A program made the position numbers and the translations under genes. From the NCBI RefSeq assembly GCF_013388355.1, contig NZ_CP058246.1:3162001-3226000 (forward strand): a stretch of DNA of 64,000 nt, written 5' to 3'. Positions 26,054 to 32,383 of this stretch are shown here, piece after piece. Numbering within the stretch: the stretch's first letter is position 1; every line of letters begins with the position of its first letter. Under the pieces are notes generated by a model that was not told the origin of the DNA, did no database searches, and was given only the letters and a program-made list of their open reading frames with translations. This DNA is from Flavobacterium sp. LPB0248. Lineage in GTDB: Bacteria > Bacteroidota > Bacteroidia > Flavobacteriales > Flavobacteriaceae.

Positions 26054-26401
26054 TTAAAACTTCAAATTTTGAGTTTCTTTTTGAGCAAACTCTTTGATAC
26101 GTTTTTCAACTTCATAAAAAACAGCAATAGCTTTTTCTCCTGCTTCGGTCAATCGTGCTCCGCCGCCGCCTTTTCCTCCAAGAAGTTTTTCAACTAACGG
26201 ACTTTCGGCGCGTTGATTCATTTCTTCAACCAATTGCCAAGCCTGACGATACGCCATTTTCATTTCTTTTGCGGCATTGGTAATCGAGCCTGTTTTTCGG
26301 ATGTTTTCCAATAACCAGATTTTCCCTATTCCAAGAAAAGCGCCTTCAGCTTCTTCAATCCAAACACGAACTTCGACACTGTATTTTTTACTGTCAGCCA
26401 T
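26054..26401 (-). CDS. ModE-type winged-helix transcription regulator (DNA-binding domain only)
   Basis: 115 residues from the ATG at 26401; a TTG start at 26425 would add eight residues. The protein is the ModE N-terminal winged helix alone: GIGKIWLLENIRKTGSITNAAKEMKMAYRQAWQLVEEMNQ and the hallmark wing LLGGKGGGGARLTEAGE. The C-terminal molybdate-binding MOP domains of E. coli ModE are absent, so ligand sensing must come from this domain, from a partner, or not exist. First gene of the operon with the TonB receptor (83-bp gap) and the lipoprotein. A ModE-box-like palindrome lies 96 bp upstream. Confidence 0.9.
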   Translation of the reverse strand: MADSKKYSVEVRVWIEEAEGAFLGIGKIWLLENIRKTGSITNAAKEMKMAYRQAWQLVEEMNQRAESPLVEKLLGGKGGGGARLTEAGEKAIAVFYEVEKRIKEFAQKETQNLKF

Positions 26402-26422
26402 TTTAATTTTTTTAATACTATT

Positions 26423-26430
26423 CAAAAATA
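26423..26430 (-). promoter_or_regulatory. Weak candidate -7 element for the ModE operon
   Basis: Minus-strand TATTTTTG fits TAnnTTTG about 20 nt before the ATG, but no -33 element stands at the usual distance. Confidence 0.3.
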
Positions 26431-26496
26431 ATTCTTTTCTGATAAAAATATTCTGTCAATGTGATCTGTTTTCTAAGTATTAAAATGTAAACATAA

Positions 26497-26520
26497 GTAT
26501 TTTTACGTAATTAAAAATAC
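26497..26520. promoter_or_regulatory. ModE-box-like operator palindrome
   Basis: GTATTTTTA, 6 nt (CGTAAT), TAAAAATAC: a perfect 9-bp inverted repeat with a 6-bp spacer. E. coli ModE sites have the same plan (TATATA-type half-sites with a 6-bp spacer). A third half-site, GTATTTTGT, follows directly at 26521-26529 and makes a second palindrome AAAATACGTATTTT with its neighbour. It lies upstream of the ModE-type gene and outside the leuS promoter. Confidence 0.7.
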
Positions 26521-26557
26521 GTATTTTGTTATTTTATTTGTTTGTCAGTGAAATAGC

Positions 26558-26588
26558 TTTGCTACAATCCGCAATAAATGTAAATTTG
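26558..26588 (+). promoter_or_regulatory. leuS promoter
   Basis: TTTG (26558-26561), 19 nt, TAAATTTG (26581-26588): both Bacteroidetes elements at ideal spacing. Start expected near 26595, leaving a leader of about 57 nt. Confidence 0.75.
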
Positions 26589-26611
26589 CGGCTTAATTAA
26601 TTTAGTGAAAA

Positions 26612-26649
26612 GCTTAGAACCTTAGTAACTTAGAATCTTAGTCACTTAG
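26612..26649. repeat. 8-bp word array in the leuS leader
   Basis: TTAGAACC, TTAGTAAC, TTAGAATC, TTAGTCAC, TTAG in exact period 8, ending three bases before the leuS ATG. It therefore occupies most of the predicted 5' untranslated region. Confidence 0.8.
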
Positions 26650-26651
26650 AA

Positions 26652-29516
26652 ATGAAGTACAATCCAAACGAAATTGAAGCCAAATGGCAAAAATATTGGG
26701 CAGAAAATCAAACTTTTGCAGCAAAGAACAACTCTGAAAAACCGAAACATTATGTTCTCGACATGTTTCCTTATCCATCTGGAGCAGGATTACACGTTGG
26801 GCACCCGCTGGGTTATATAGCTTCAGATGTGTATTCTCGTTTCAAAAGACATCAAGGTTTCAATGTTTTGCATCCAATGGGGTACGATAGTTTCGGATTG
26901 CCTGCAGAACAATATGCGATTCAGACAGGACAGCGTCCAGAAGATACAACGCGTGTAAATATTGACGGTGGAGTAGACAAAGAAGGAAAACAAATTGCGG
27001 GTTATAGAAAACAGTTAGATAAAATCGGATTCTCATTTGATTGGGCTCGTGAAGTGCGTACATCAAATCCTGATTATTATAAGCACACACAATGGATTTT
27101 TATCCAATTGTTCAATTCTTGGTATTGCAGAAAACAAGGAAAAGCATTTGATATTTCAGAGCTTGTAATTGTTTTTGAAGAAAGTGGAAATGCATTGGTT
27201 GAAGCAGTTTGCGATGATAATGTTGCGATTTTTACTGCTGACGAATGGAATTCTTATTCTGAAGAACAAAAAGAGAAAATCTTGTTGCAATACAGAATGA
27301 CGTATTTGGCAGAAACTGAAGTAAACTGGTGTCCAGGCTTAGGAACTGTTTTAGCGAATGACGAAATTGTAAACGGAGTTTCAGAACGTGGAGGCTTTCC
27401 TGTTATAAGAAAAAAAATGACACAATGGAGTATGCGAATTTCTGCTTATGCCGAACGCTTGCTTCAAGGTTTAAATGATATCGATTGGAGTGAGTCAATT
27501 AAAGAATCTCAAAGAAACTGGATCGGGAAATCGGTTGGGGCTTTGGTAACTTTTAATGTGAAAAATCATGATGAGGTAATCGAGGTTTTCACTACTCGTC
27601 CTGATACTATTTTTGGAGTTACTTTTATGACTTTGGCGCCAGAACATGATTTGGTAGCTAAAATTACAACTCCAGAACAAAAAGAAGCGGTTGAAGCGTA
27701 TATCGAAAAAACAGCAAAACGTTCAGAGCGCGAGCGTATGGCCGATGTAAAAACCATTTCAGGAGTTTTCACTGGAGCTTATGCTGAACATCCTTTTACA
27801 AAAGAAGCTATTCCGGTTTGGATTGGTGATTATGTTTTGGCTGGTTACGGAACTGGTGCAGTAATGGCGGTTCCTTGTGGAGACGAAAGAGATTATGCTT
27901 TTGCTAATTTCTTTAAAGGTCAGAACGGAATGCAGGAAATCAAAAATATCTTCGCAAATGTTGATATTTCTGAAGCTGCTTACGGATCAAAAGACAACGT
28001 TGAAATCACAGCTTCTGATTTCTTAAACGGATTAAATTATAAAGACGCGACAGCAAAAGCAATTTATAAATTAGAAGAAATCGGACAAGGAAAAGGAAAA
28101 ACAAATTACCGTTTGCGTGATGCGGTTTTCTCTCGTCAGCGTTATTGGGGAGAACCTTTCCCAGTTTATTATGTAAATGGATTGCCAAAAATGATTGACA
28201 CACAGCATTTGCCAATTATTTTACCAGAAGTAGAGAAATATTTACCAACTGAAGACGGTTTGCCACCATTAGGAAATGCAGCAGTTTGGGCTTGGGATAC
28301 AAAACAAAATAAAGTTGTCAATACAGATTTAGTTGACAATGTTTCCATTTTTCCTTTAGAATTGAACACTATGCCAGGATGGGCGGGAAGTTCATGGTAC
28401 TGGATGCGTTATATGGATGCGCACAACGAAAATGAATTTGCAAGTAAAGAAGCATTGGCTTACTGGGAAAATGTAGATTTATATATTGGAGGAAGCGAAC
28501 ACGCTACAGGTCACTTATTATATTCTCGTTTCTGGAACAAATTCTTAAAAGACAAAGGTTTTGCTCCAACTGAAGAACCATTCAAAAAACTGATTAATCA
28601 GGGAATGATTTTAGGAACGACGGCTTATGTTTACAGATTGGAAGGAACAAATACTTTTGTATCTAAGAATAAAATTGAAGGTCAAAATGTACAGCCAATT
28701 CGTGTTGATGTTCATTTTGTAAATTCTTCTGATGAGTTAAATATCGAAAAGTTCAAAGCTTGGAGAGAAGATTTCAATACAGCAGAATTTATTTTTGATG
28801 AAAACGGAAAATACATTGTAGGACGCGAGGTTGAAAAAATGTCGAAATCATACTATAATGTGGTAACTCCAGATGATATCTGCGCAGAATACGGTGCTGA
28901 TACATTGCGTTTATACGAAATGTTCTTAGGTCCATTAGAGCAGGCAAAACCTTGGAATACTGCTGGGATTTCTGGTGTATTTGGTTTCTTGAAAAAATTA
29001 TGGAGATTGTATTTTGATGATAATGGCTTAATCGTAAACAACGACGAACCAACAAAAGACAACTTAAAATCATTGCACAAAACAATCAAAAAAGTGGCTG
29101 AGGACATTGAGAATTTCTCTTTCAATACTTCAGTTTCTCAGTTTATGATTTGTGTAAACGAATTGTCTTCTCAAAACTGTCATTCAAGAGCGATCTTAGA
29201 GCCATTAGCAATTTTGGTTTCACCGTACGCGCCTCACATTGCAGAAGAATTATGGGAACAGTTAGGACATACAACTTCAATCTCAGAAGTTTCTTTCCCT
29301 GCTTTTGAGGCAAAACATTTAGTGGAGACGAATAAAGAATATCCAGTTTCTTTCAACGGAAAAATGCGTTTCACAATCGAATTGCCTTTGGATTTAACCG
29401 CTGCGCAAATCGAGGAAATCGTAATGAAAGACGAAAGAACACAAAAACACTTAGACGGAAGAACACCAAATAAAGTGATTATCGTTCCTGGGAAAATTAT
29501 CAACCTTGTAGGGTAA
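26652..29516 (+). CDS. leuS: Leucyl-tRNA synthetase
   Basis: Class Ia synthetase with editing domain. 954 residues. Seen: N-terminal PNEIEAKWQKYW, HIGH-type site HVGHPLGY (48-55), WCPGLGTVLANDEIVNG, editing-domain segment TTRPDTIFGVTFMTLAPEH, the tRNA-synthetase catalytic EPFPVYY and WYWMRYMD segments, and KMSKS near residue 729 (EKMSKSYYNVV). The C-terminal anticodon-binding domain ends in KVIIVPGKIINLVG. Compared with E. coli LeuRS (860 aa) there is extra sequence, including a segment near residues 150-200 (AFDISELVIVFEESGNALVEAV) before the editing domain, which I recall as usual in Bacteroidota. Confidence 0.97.
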   Translation: MKYNPNEIEAKWQKYWAENQTFAAKNNSEKPKHYVLDMFPYPSGAGLHVGHPLGYIASDVYSRFKRHQGFNVLHPMGYDSFGLPAEQYAIQTGQRPEDTTRVNIDGGVDKEGKQIAGYRKQLDKIGFSFDWAREVRTSNPDYYKHTQWIFIQLFNSWYCRKQGKAFDISELVIVFEESGNALVEAVCDDNVAIFTADEWNSYSEEQKEKILLQYRMTYLAETEVNWCPGLGTVLANDEIVNGVSERGGFPVIRKKMTQWSMRISAYAERLLQGLNDIDWSESIKESQRNWIGKSVGALVTFNVKNHDEVIEVFTTRPDTIFGVTFMTLAPEHDLVAKITTPEQKEAVEAYIEKTAKRSERERMADVKTISGVFTGAYAEHPFTKEAIPVWIGDYVLAGYGTGAVMAVPCGDERDYAFANFFKGQNGMQEIKNIFANVDISEAAYGSKDNVEITASDFLNGLNYKDATAKAIYKLEEIGQGKGKTNYRLRDAVFSRQRYWGEPFPVYYVNGLPKMIDTQHLPIILPEVEKYLPTEDGLPPLGNAAVWAWDTKQNKVVNTDLVDNVSIFPLELNTMPGWAGSSWYWMRYMDAHNENEFASKEALAYWENVDLYIGGSEHATGHLLYSRFWNKFLKDKGFAPTEEPFKKLINQGMILGTTAYVYRLEGTNTFVSKNKIEGQNVQPIRVDVHFVNSSDELNIEKFKAWREDFNTAEFIFDENGKYIVGREVEKMSKSYYNVVTPDDICAEYGADTLRLYEMFLGPLEQAKPWNTAGISGVFGFLKKLWRLYFDDNGLIVNNDEPTKDNLKSLHKTIKKVAEDIENFSFNTSVSQFMICVNELSSQNCHSRAILEPLAILVSPYAPHIAEELWEQLGHTTSISEVSFPAFEAKHLVETNKEYPVSFNGKMRFTIELPLDLTAAQIEEIVMKDERTQKHLDGRTPNKVIIVPGKIINLVG

Positions 29517-29546
29517 TAATTTTAAAATTTCAATATAAAAAATTCC

Positions 29547-29591
29547 AAATTCCAAATTCCAATTTTACGATTGGGGTTTGGGATTTTTTTT
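29547..29591 (+). terminator. leuS terminator
   Basis: Imperfect stem ATTCCAAATTCCAAT / ATTGGGGTTTGGGAT followed by a long T run. Confidence 0.75.
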
Positions 29592-29602
29592 ATTTTTTTT
29601 TT

Positions 29603-29668
29603 CGCCACGAATTCACGAATTATTTTTGATAATCTTTGAGAATAAAAATAATTCGTGAATTCGTGGCG
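29603..29668. repeat. Perfect 25-bp inverted repeat, GCCACGAATTCACGAATT family
   Basis: Arms 29603-29627 and 29644-29668 are exact complements around a 16-nt loop. Shares its arm sequence with 13880-14017. Followed by a GCG-TTTGCG word stretch (29675-29715) resembling that near 22660. No gene is seen in 29517-29839 apart from these repeats and the promoter at 29770. Confidence 0.85.
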
Positions 29669-29769
29669 GAAAACCTAGCGTTCTTTGCGTAAACCTTTGC
29701 GCCCTTTGCGGTTAAAAACTCCACAAACATTAGAATTAGTAATTTTCTCATAAAAAAAATAATCTGAGT

Positions 29770-29793
29770 TGTAACATTTTAATAGTTGTCGTA
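29770..29793 (+). promoter_or_regulatory. Candidate ECF-sigma promoter of the hydrolase-sigma operon
   Basis: TGTAAC (29770-29775), 14 nt, CGTA (29790-29793). TGTAAC/TGAAAC plus CGTA/CGTC is the general pattern of ECF promoters, although the spacer is 2 nt shorter than the usual 16. It lies 47 nt before the hydrolase ATG in an operon that encodes an ECF sigma factor, which suggests autoregulation. Confidence 0.45.
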
Positions 29794-29839
29794 TCAAAAG
29801 CATGGATCCGATTTAATTAGCAACTTAAAACTATTAAAA

Positions 29840-30688
29840 ATGAAAAAGTATATCATCTTAATTATCGCATTCTTATTCTCAGCATTATGTCTAAATGTTT
29901 TCGGACAAACAAAACAATTTCCGTTTGAAGTTTTAAAAACTGGAAATGGAGATCAATCTATTATATTTATTCCGGGTTTTGCATCTTCTGGAGATGTTTG
30001 GAATGAAACCAAAGCCGCATTCGAAAATAATTTTACCTGTTATACACTAACAATGGCTGGTTTTGCAGGGAGAAAAGCACAGCCAAATGCTTCGTTTGAA
30101 AACTGGAAAAACGGAATTGCTAATTATATCAAAGAAAATAATATTGAAAAACCAATCTTAATTGGTCATAGTATGGGAGGTGGACTTGCGCTTGCTATTG
30201 CGGCAGATTATCCAGATTTGATTAGTAAAATTGTGGTGGTAGATGCGCTTCCTTGTTTAGCTGCTTTAAATGATCCTGCTTTTAAATCAAAAATAAATAA
30301 TGACTGCTCTTCAACAGTAAATCAAATGACAGGAATGAGCAATGATCAGTTTTATGATATGCAAAAAAAGACCATGCCAAGACTTTTAGCAGATGCATCT
30401 AAGCTTGATATGGTGGTAGATTGGAGTGTAAAATCAGACAGAACAACTTTTGGGCAGATGTATTGTGATTTTTTCAATATCGATTTAAGAGAAAAAATCG
30501 CACAAATTAAATGTCCAGCTTTAATTCTTTTAGAATCTTATTTTATAAATTTAAAACCAGCAATTGAAGATCAGTACAAAAATTTAAAAACGGCAAATTT
30601 TCAGTATGCAACAAATGGTCTGCATTTTATTATGTACGATGATACCGCTTGGTACATGGAGCAGTTAAATAATTTTATTAAAGTTTAA
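29840..30688 (+). CDS. Secreted alpha/beta hydrolase
   Basis: 282 residues from the ATG at 29840, which opens a signal peptide (MKKYIILIIAFLFSALCLNVFGQ). The upstream in-frame extension to 29786 overlaps the promoter and would bury the signal peptide, so I reject it. Alpha/beta-hydrolase core: FIPGFASSGDVWNE (oxyanion region), nucleophile elbow IGHSMGGGLAL, an Asp in VVDALPC and a C-terminal His in TNGLHFIMYDD. Probably a periplasmic esterase or lipase-like enzyme. One base separates it from the ECF sigma gene. Confidence 0.88.
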   Translation: MKKYIILIIAFLFSALCLNVFGQTKQFPFEVLKTGNGDQSIIFIPGFASSGDVWNETKAAFENNFTCYTLTMAGFAGRKAQPNASFENWKNGIANYIKENNIEKPILIGHSMGGGLALAIAADYPDLISKIVVVDALPCLAALNDPAFKSKINNDCSSTVNQMTGMSNDQFYDMQKKTMPRLLADASKLDMVVDWSVKSDRTTFGQMYCDFFNIDLREKIAQIKCPALILLESYFINLKPAIEDQYKNLKTANFQYATNGLHFIMYDDTAWYMEQLNNFIKV

Positions 30689-30689
30689 A

Positions 30690-31163
30690 ATGAAATTCGA
30701 AGAAATCTACAAAACATATTGGGACAGAATTTTTAGGCTTTGCATGGGATTTGTAAATGATTATGACGCCGCTCAAGATTTAACACAAGAAACTTTTATA
30801 ATTGTCTGGCAGAAGTTGGAAACTTTTAGAAATGAATCTTCTATTGGAACTTGGATCTTTAGAATAGCTTCCAATAATTGTTTGAGACAGATAGAAAAAC
30901 AAAAGCGTTTCCCAAAATCAGAACTGCCAATTCATCTTTCAGAAGATAAACAAACCTCATTAGAACCTCAGATTCAATTCTTATATAAATGTATTGCTGA
31001 GCTTCCAGAAACCGATCGTATCATTATTTCGTTAGAGTTAGAAGATATTAAACAAACCGAAATTGCTAAAATCGTCGGACTTTCTGAAGCCAATGTTAGA
31101 GTGAAAATTCATAGAATTAAAGAAAAACTGACTCAAAAATTTAAAGAAAATGGACAACGATAA
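30690..31163 (+). CDS. ECF-family RNA polymerase sigma factor
   Basis: 157 residues. Sigma region 2 (about 5-70: YKTYWDRIFRLCMGFVNDYDAAQDLTQETFIIVWQKL, with the -10-binding TWIFRIASNNCLRQIEKQKR) and region 4 (about 100-150: LPETDRIIISLELEDIKQTEIAKIVGLSEANVRVKIHRIKEKL). The gene is sandwiched between the secreted hydrolase (1-bp gap) and a membrane protein that overlaps its 3' end by 14 bp. The overlapping partner is the natural candidate for its anti-sigma factor. Confidence 0.93.
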   Translation: MKFEEIYKTYWDRIFRLCMGFVNDYDAAQDLTQETFIIVWQKLETFRNESSIGTWIFRIASNNCLRQIEKQKRFPKSELPIHLSEDKQTSLEPQIQFLYKCIAELPETDRIIISLELEDIKQTEIAKIVGLSEANVRVKIHRIKEKLTQKFKENGQR

Positions 31164-31746
31164 TAATATAGATTTTAAAGATTTATGGAAAAAACAATCC
31201 GTAAGTCAGCCAGACATGACCGATTTGCTGGCACGAATAAATAAGTTTAAGAAAACAAGTTTGCGTTGTTTATGGCTTACCAATATTCTGCTTTTAGCAA
31301 CCTGTGCTTTTATTGCCTTTATTTGGTTTTATTATCAGCCACAATTTATTTCAACTAAAATCGGAATTGTTTTGGTGATTTTAGCAATGTTGATTTATTT
31401 GATGGTTTACAACAAATTATTAGGCAATTATAAAAATATAGAAGCAAATCAAACCAATCAAGAATATTTGCAAAATCTGATTTTAATTAAAAAGAAACAA
31501 AACTTCATGCAGACAAAACTGATGACTTTGTATTTTATTCTATTAACCGTTGGAATTTGTCTTTATATGTATGAGTATGCGAGTAAAATGACTCCTTTGA
31601 TGGCAATTTTAATATATGGAATCACATTATTTTGGATGTTGTTTAACTGGTTTTACATTCATCCAAAACAAACCAAAAAACAGCAAGAGAAAATTAATAA
31701 TCTAATTGAAAAATTTGAAGAGGTCAACAATCAGTTAGAATCATAA
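31150..31746 (+). CDS. Membrane protein, putative anti-sigma factor
   Basis: 198 residues. A short cytoplasmic N-terminus (1-38: FKDLWKKQSVSQPDMTDLLARINKFKK), two TM helices (about 40-62 and 72-90), a cytoplasmic coiled segment, two more helices (about 117-135 and 145-165) and a helical C-terminal tail. No zinc-binding HxxxCxxC anti-sigma motif is present. The call rests on the 14-bp overlap with the sigma gene; the N-terminal helix would have to hold the sigma factor. If wrong, it is a membrane protein of unknown function. Confidence 0.65.
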   Translation: MDNDNNIDFKDLWKKQSVSQPDMTDLLARINKFKKTSLRCLWLTNILLLATCAFIAFIWFYYQPQFISTKIGIVLVILAMLIYLMVYNKLLGNYKNIEANQTNQEYLQNLILIKKKQNFMQTKLMTLYFILLTVGICLYMYEYASKMTPLMAILIYGITLFWMLFNWFYIHPKQTKKQQEKINNLIEKFEEVNNQLES

Positions 31747-31748
31747 AA

Positions 31749-31781
31749 AAAGAAGCTTCGCAATTGCGAAGCTTTCTTTTA
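31749..31781. terminator. Bidirectional terminator between converging genes
   Basis: AAGAAGCTTCGCAA / TTGCGAAGCTTTC palindrome with A and T tracts on both sides. Confidence 0.85.
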
Positions 31782-31818
31782 CCAAAAACAAAAATCTAAA
31801 ATTTTAAATTTCTATAAA

Positions 31819-32217
31819 TTATTGCGGGAAGATGAAATTACCAGGAATTGCGACGATTGTTCCATCAGCTTTTGCTTTAGCAGTCGTTTCCTGTTCTACT
31901 TTTCCTCCAACGTAAATTTTTACAGTTAAAGTTTGATCAACAACACCTCCATGACCTGAAGCTTGTACTCCTGCACCGACAGTATTTGCAGAGGCAGTAA
32001 ATTCTTTAGTCCAAGGTAATTTGGTAATATCTACACTTTGTGCAGCATTTCCAGATTCCATATAAACTGCATCGATCTGTCCAGAAAAGTTTCCAGTTAT
32101 TTCGTATTTAACGTCTCTTGAGTTATTCCCTCCTTTATTATCATCATCACTGCTGCAAGAAACTGCTGTAAAAGCAAGAGTCATTACAATTGCTAAGGTT
32201 TTCAAAATTGATTTCAT
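31819..32217 (-). CDS. MmpS-like lipoprotein
   Basis: 132 residues with a lipoprotein signal (MTLAFTAVSCSSDDDNKGG; Cys about residue 21) and one beta-sandwich domain: VKYEITGNFSGQIDAVYMESG, LPWTKEFTASANTVGAGVQASG, TLTVKIYVGGKVEQETTAKAKADGT. This strand order resembles the MmpS-type accessory fold, which in mycobacteria partners MmpL transporters; no MMPL gene is adjacent here. Its promoter region is shared with the divergent kinase gene and contains a palindromic operator, so it may be a target of that two-component system. Confidence 0.75.
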   Translation of the reverse strand: MKSILKTLAIVMTLAFTAVSCSSDDDNKGGNNSRDVKYEITGNFSGQIDAVYMESGNAAQSVDITKLPWTKEFTASANTVGAGVQASGHGGVVDQTLTVKIYVGGKVEQETTAKAKADGTIVAIPGNFIFPQ

Positions 32218-32249
32218 AGTATATATTTAATTAATAGTAAGATCTACAA

Positions 32250-32280
32250 CAAAATTAGACCCTTAACTACGGGGGAACAA
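32250..32280 (-). promoter_or_regulatory. Promoter of the MmpS-like lipoprotein
   Basis: On the minus strand: TTG within TATTG (ending at 32278), 20 nt, TAATTTTG (32257-32250). Both elements and spacing fit the Bacteroidetes consensus. The half-site TACCTGATA at 32281-32289 abuts the -33 element. Confidence 0.65.
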
Positions 32281-32303
32281 TACCTGATAAAATGTATTTT
32301 TTA

Positions 32304-32321
32304 TTACCTGATATCAGGTAA
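32304..32321. promoter_or_regulatory. 18-bp palindromic operator with an extra half-site
   Basis: TTACCTGATATCAGGTAA is a perfect palindrome. A single half-site (ATACCTGATA, 32280-32289) lies 24 bp to the left, next to the lipoprotein's -33 element. Probable binding region for a dimeric regulator; the NarL-type regulator encoded just downstream is one candidate. Confidence 0.65.
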
Positions 32322-32359
32322 AAGCAAGCGTTTTCTTTTCGAAAGTCATTAAGCTTTAA

Positions 32360-32367
32360 TAACTTTG
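32360..32367 (+). promoter_or_regulatory. Candidate -7 element for the TPR kinase
   Basis: TAACTTTG, 17 nt before the kinase ATG; fits TAnnTTTG. Confidence 0.5.
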
Positions 32368-32383
32368 AGTAAATGCCACATTT

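Noticed and set aside
26589..26651. T-box or other riboswitch ahead of leuS
   Set aside because: The leader is short, consists of an 8-bp word array and has no specifier loop or antiterminator sequence.
26860..29503. Several minus-strand ORFs of 60-110 codons opposite leuS
   Set aside because: leuS is unmistakable across the entire stretch; these are antisense frames.
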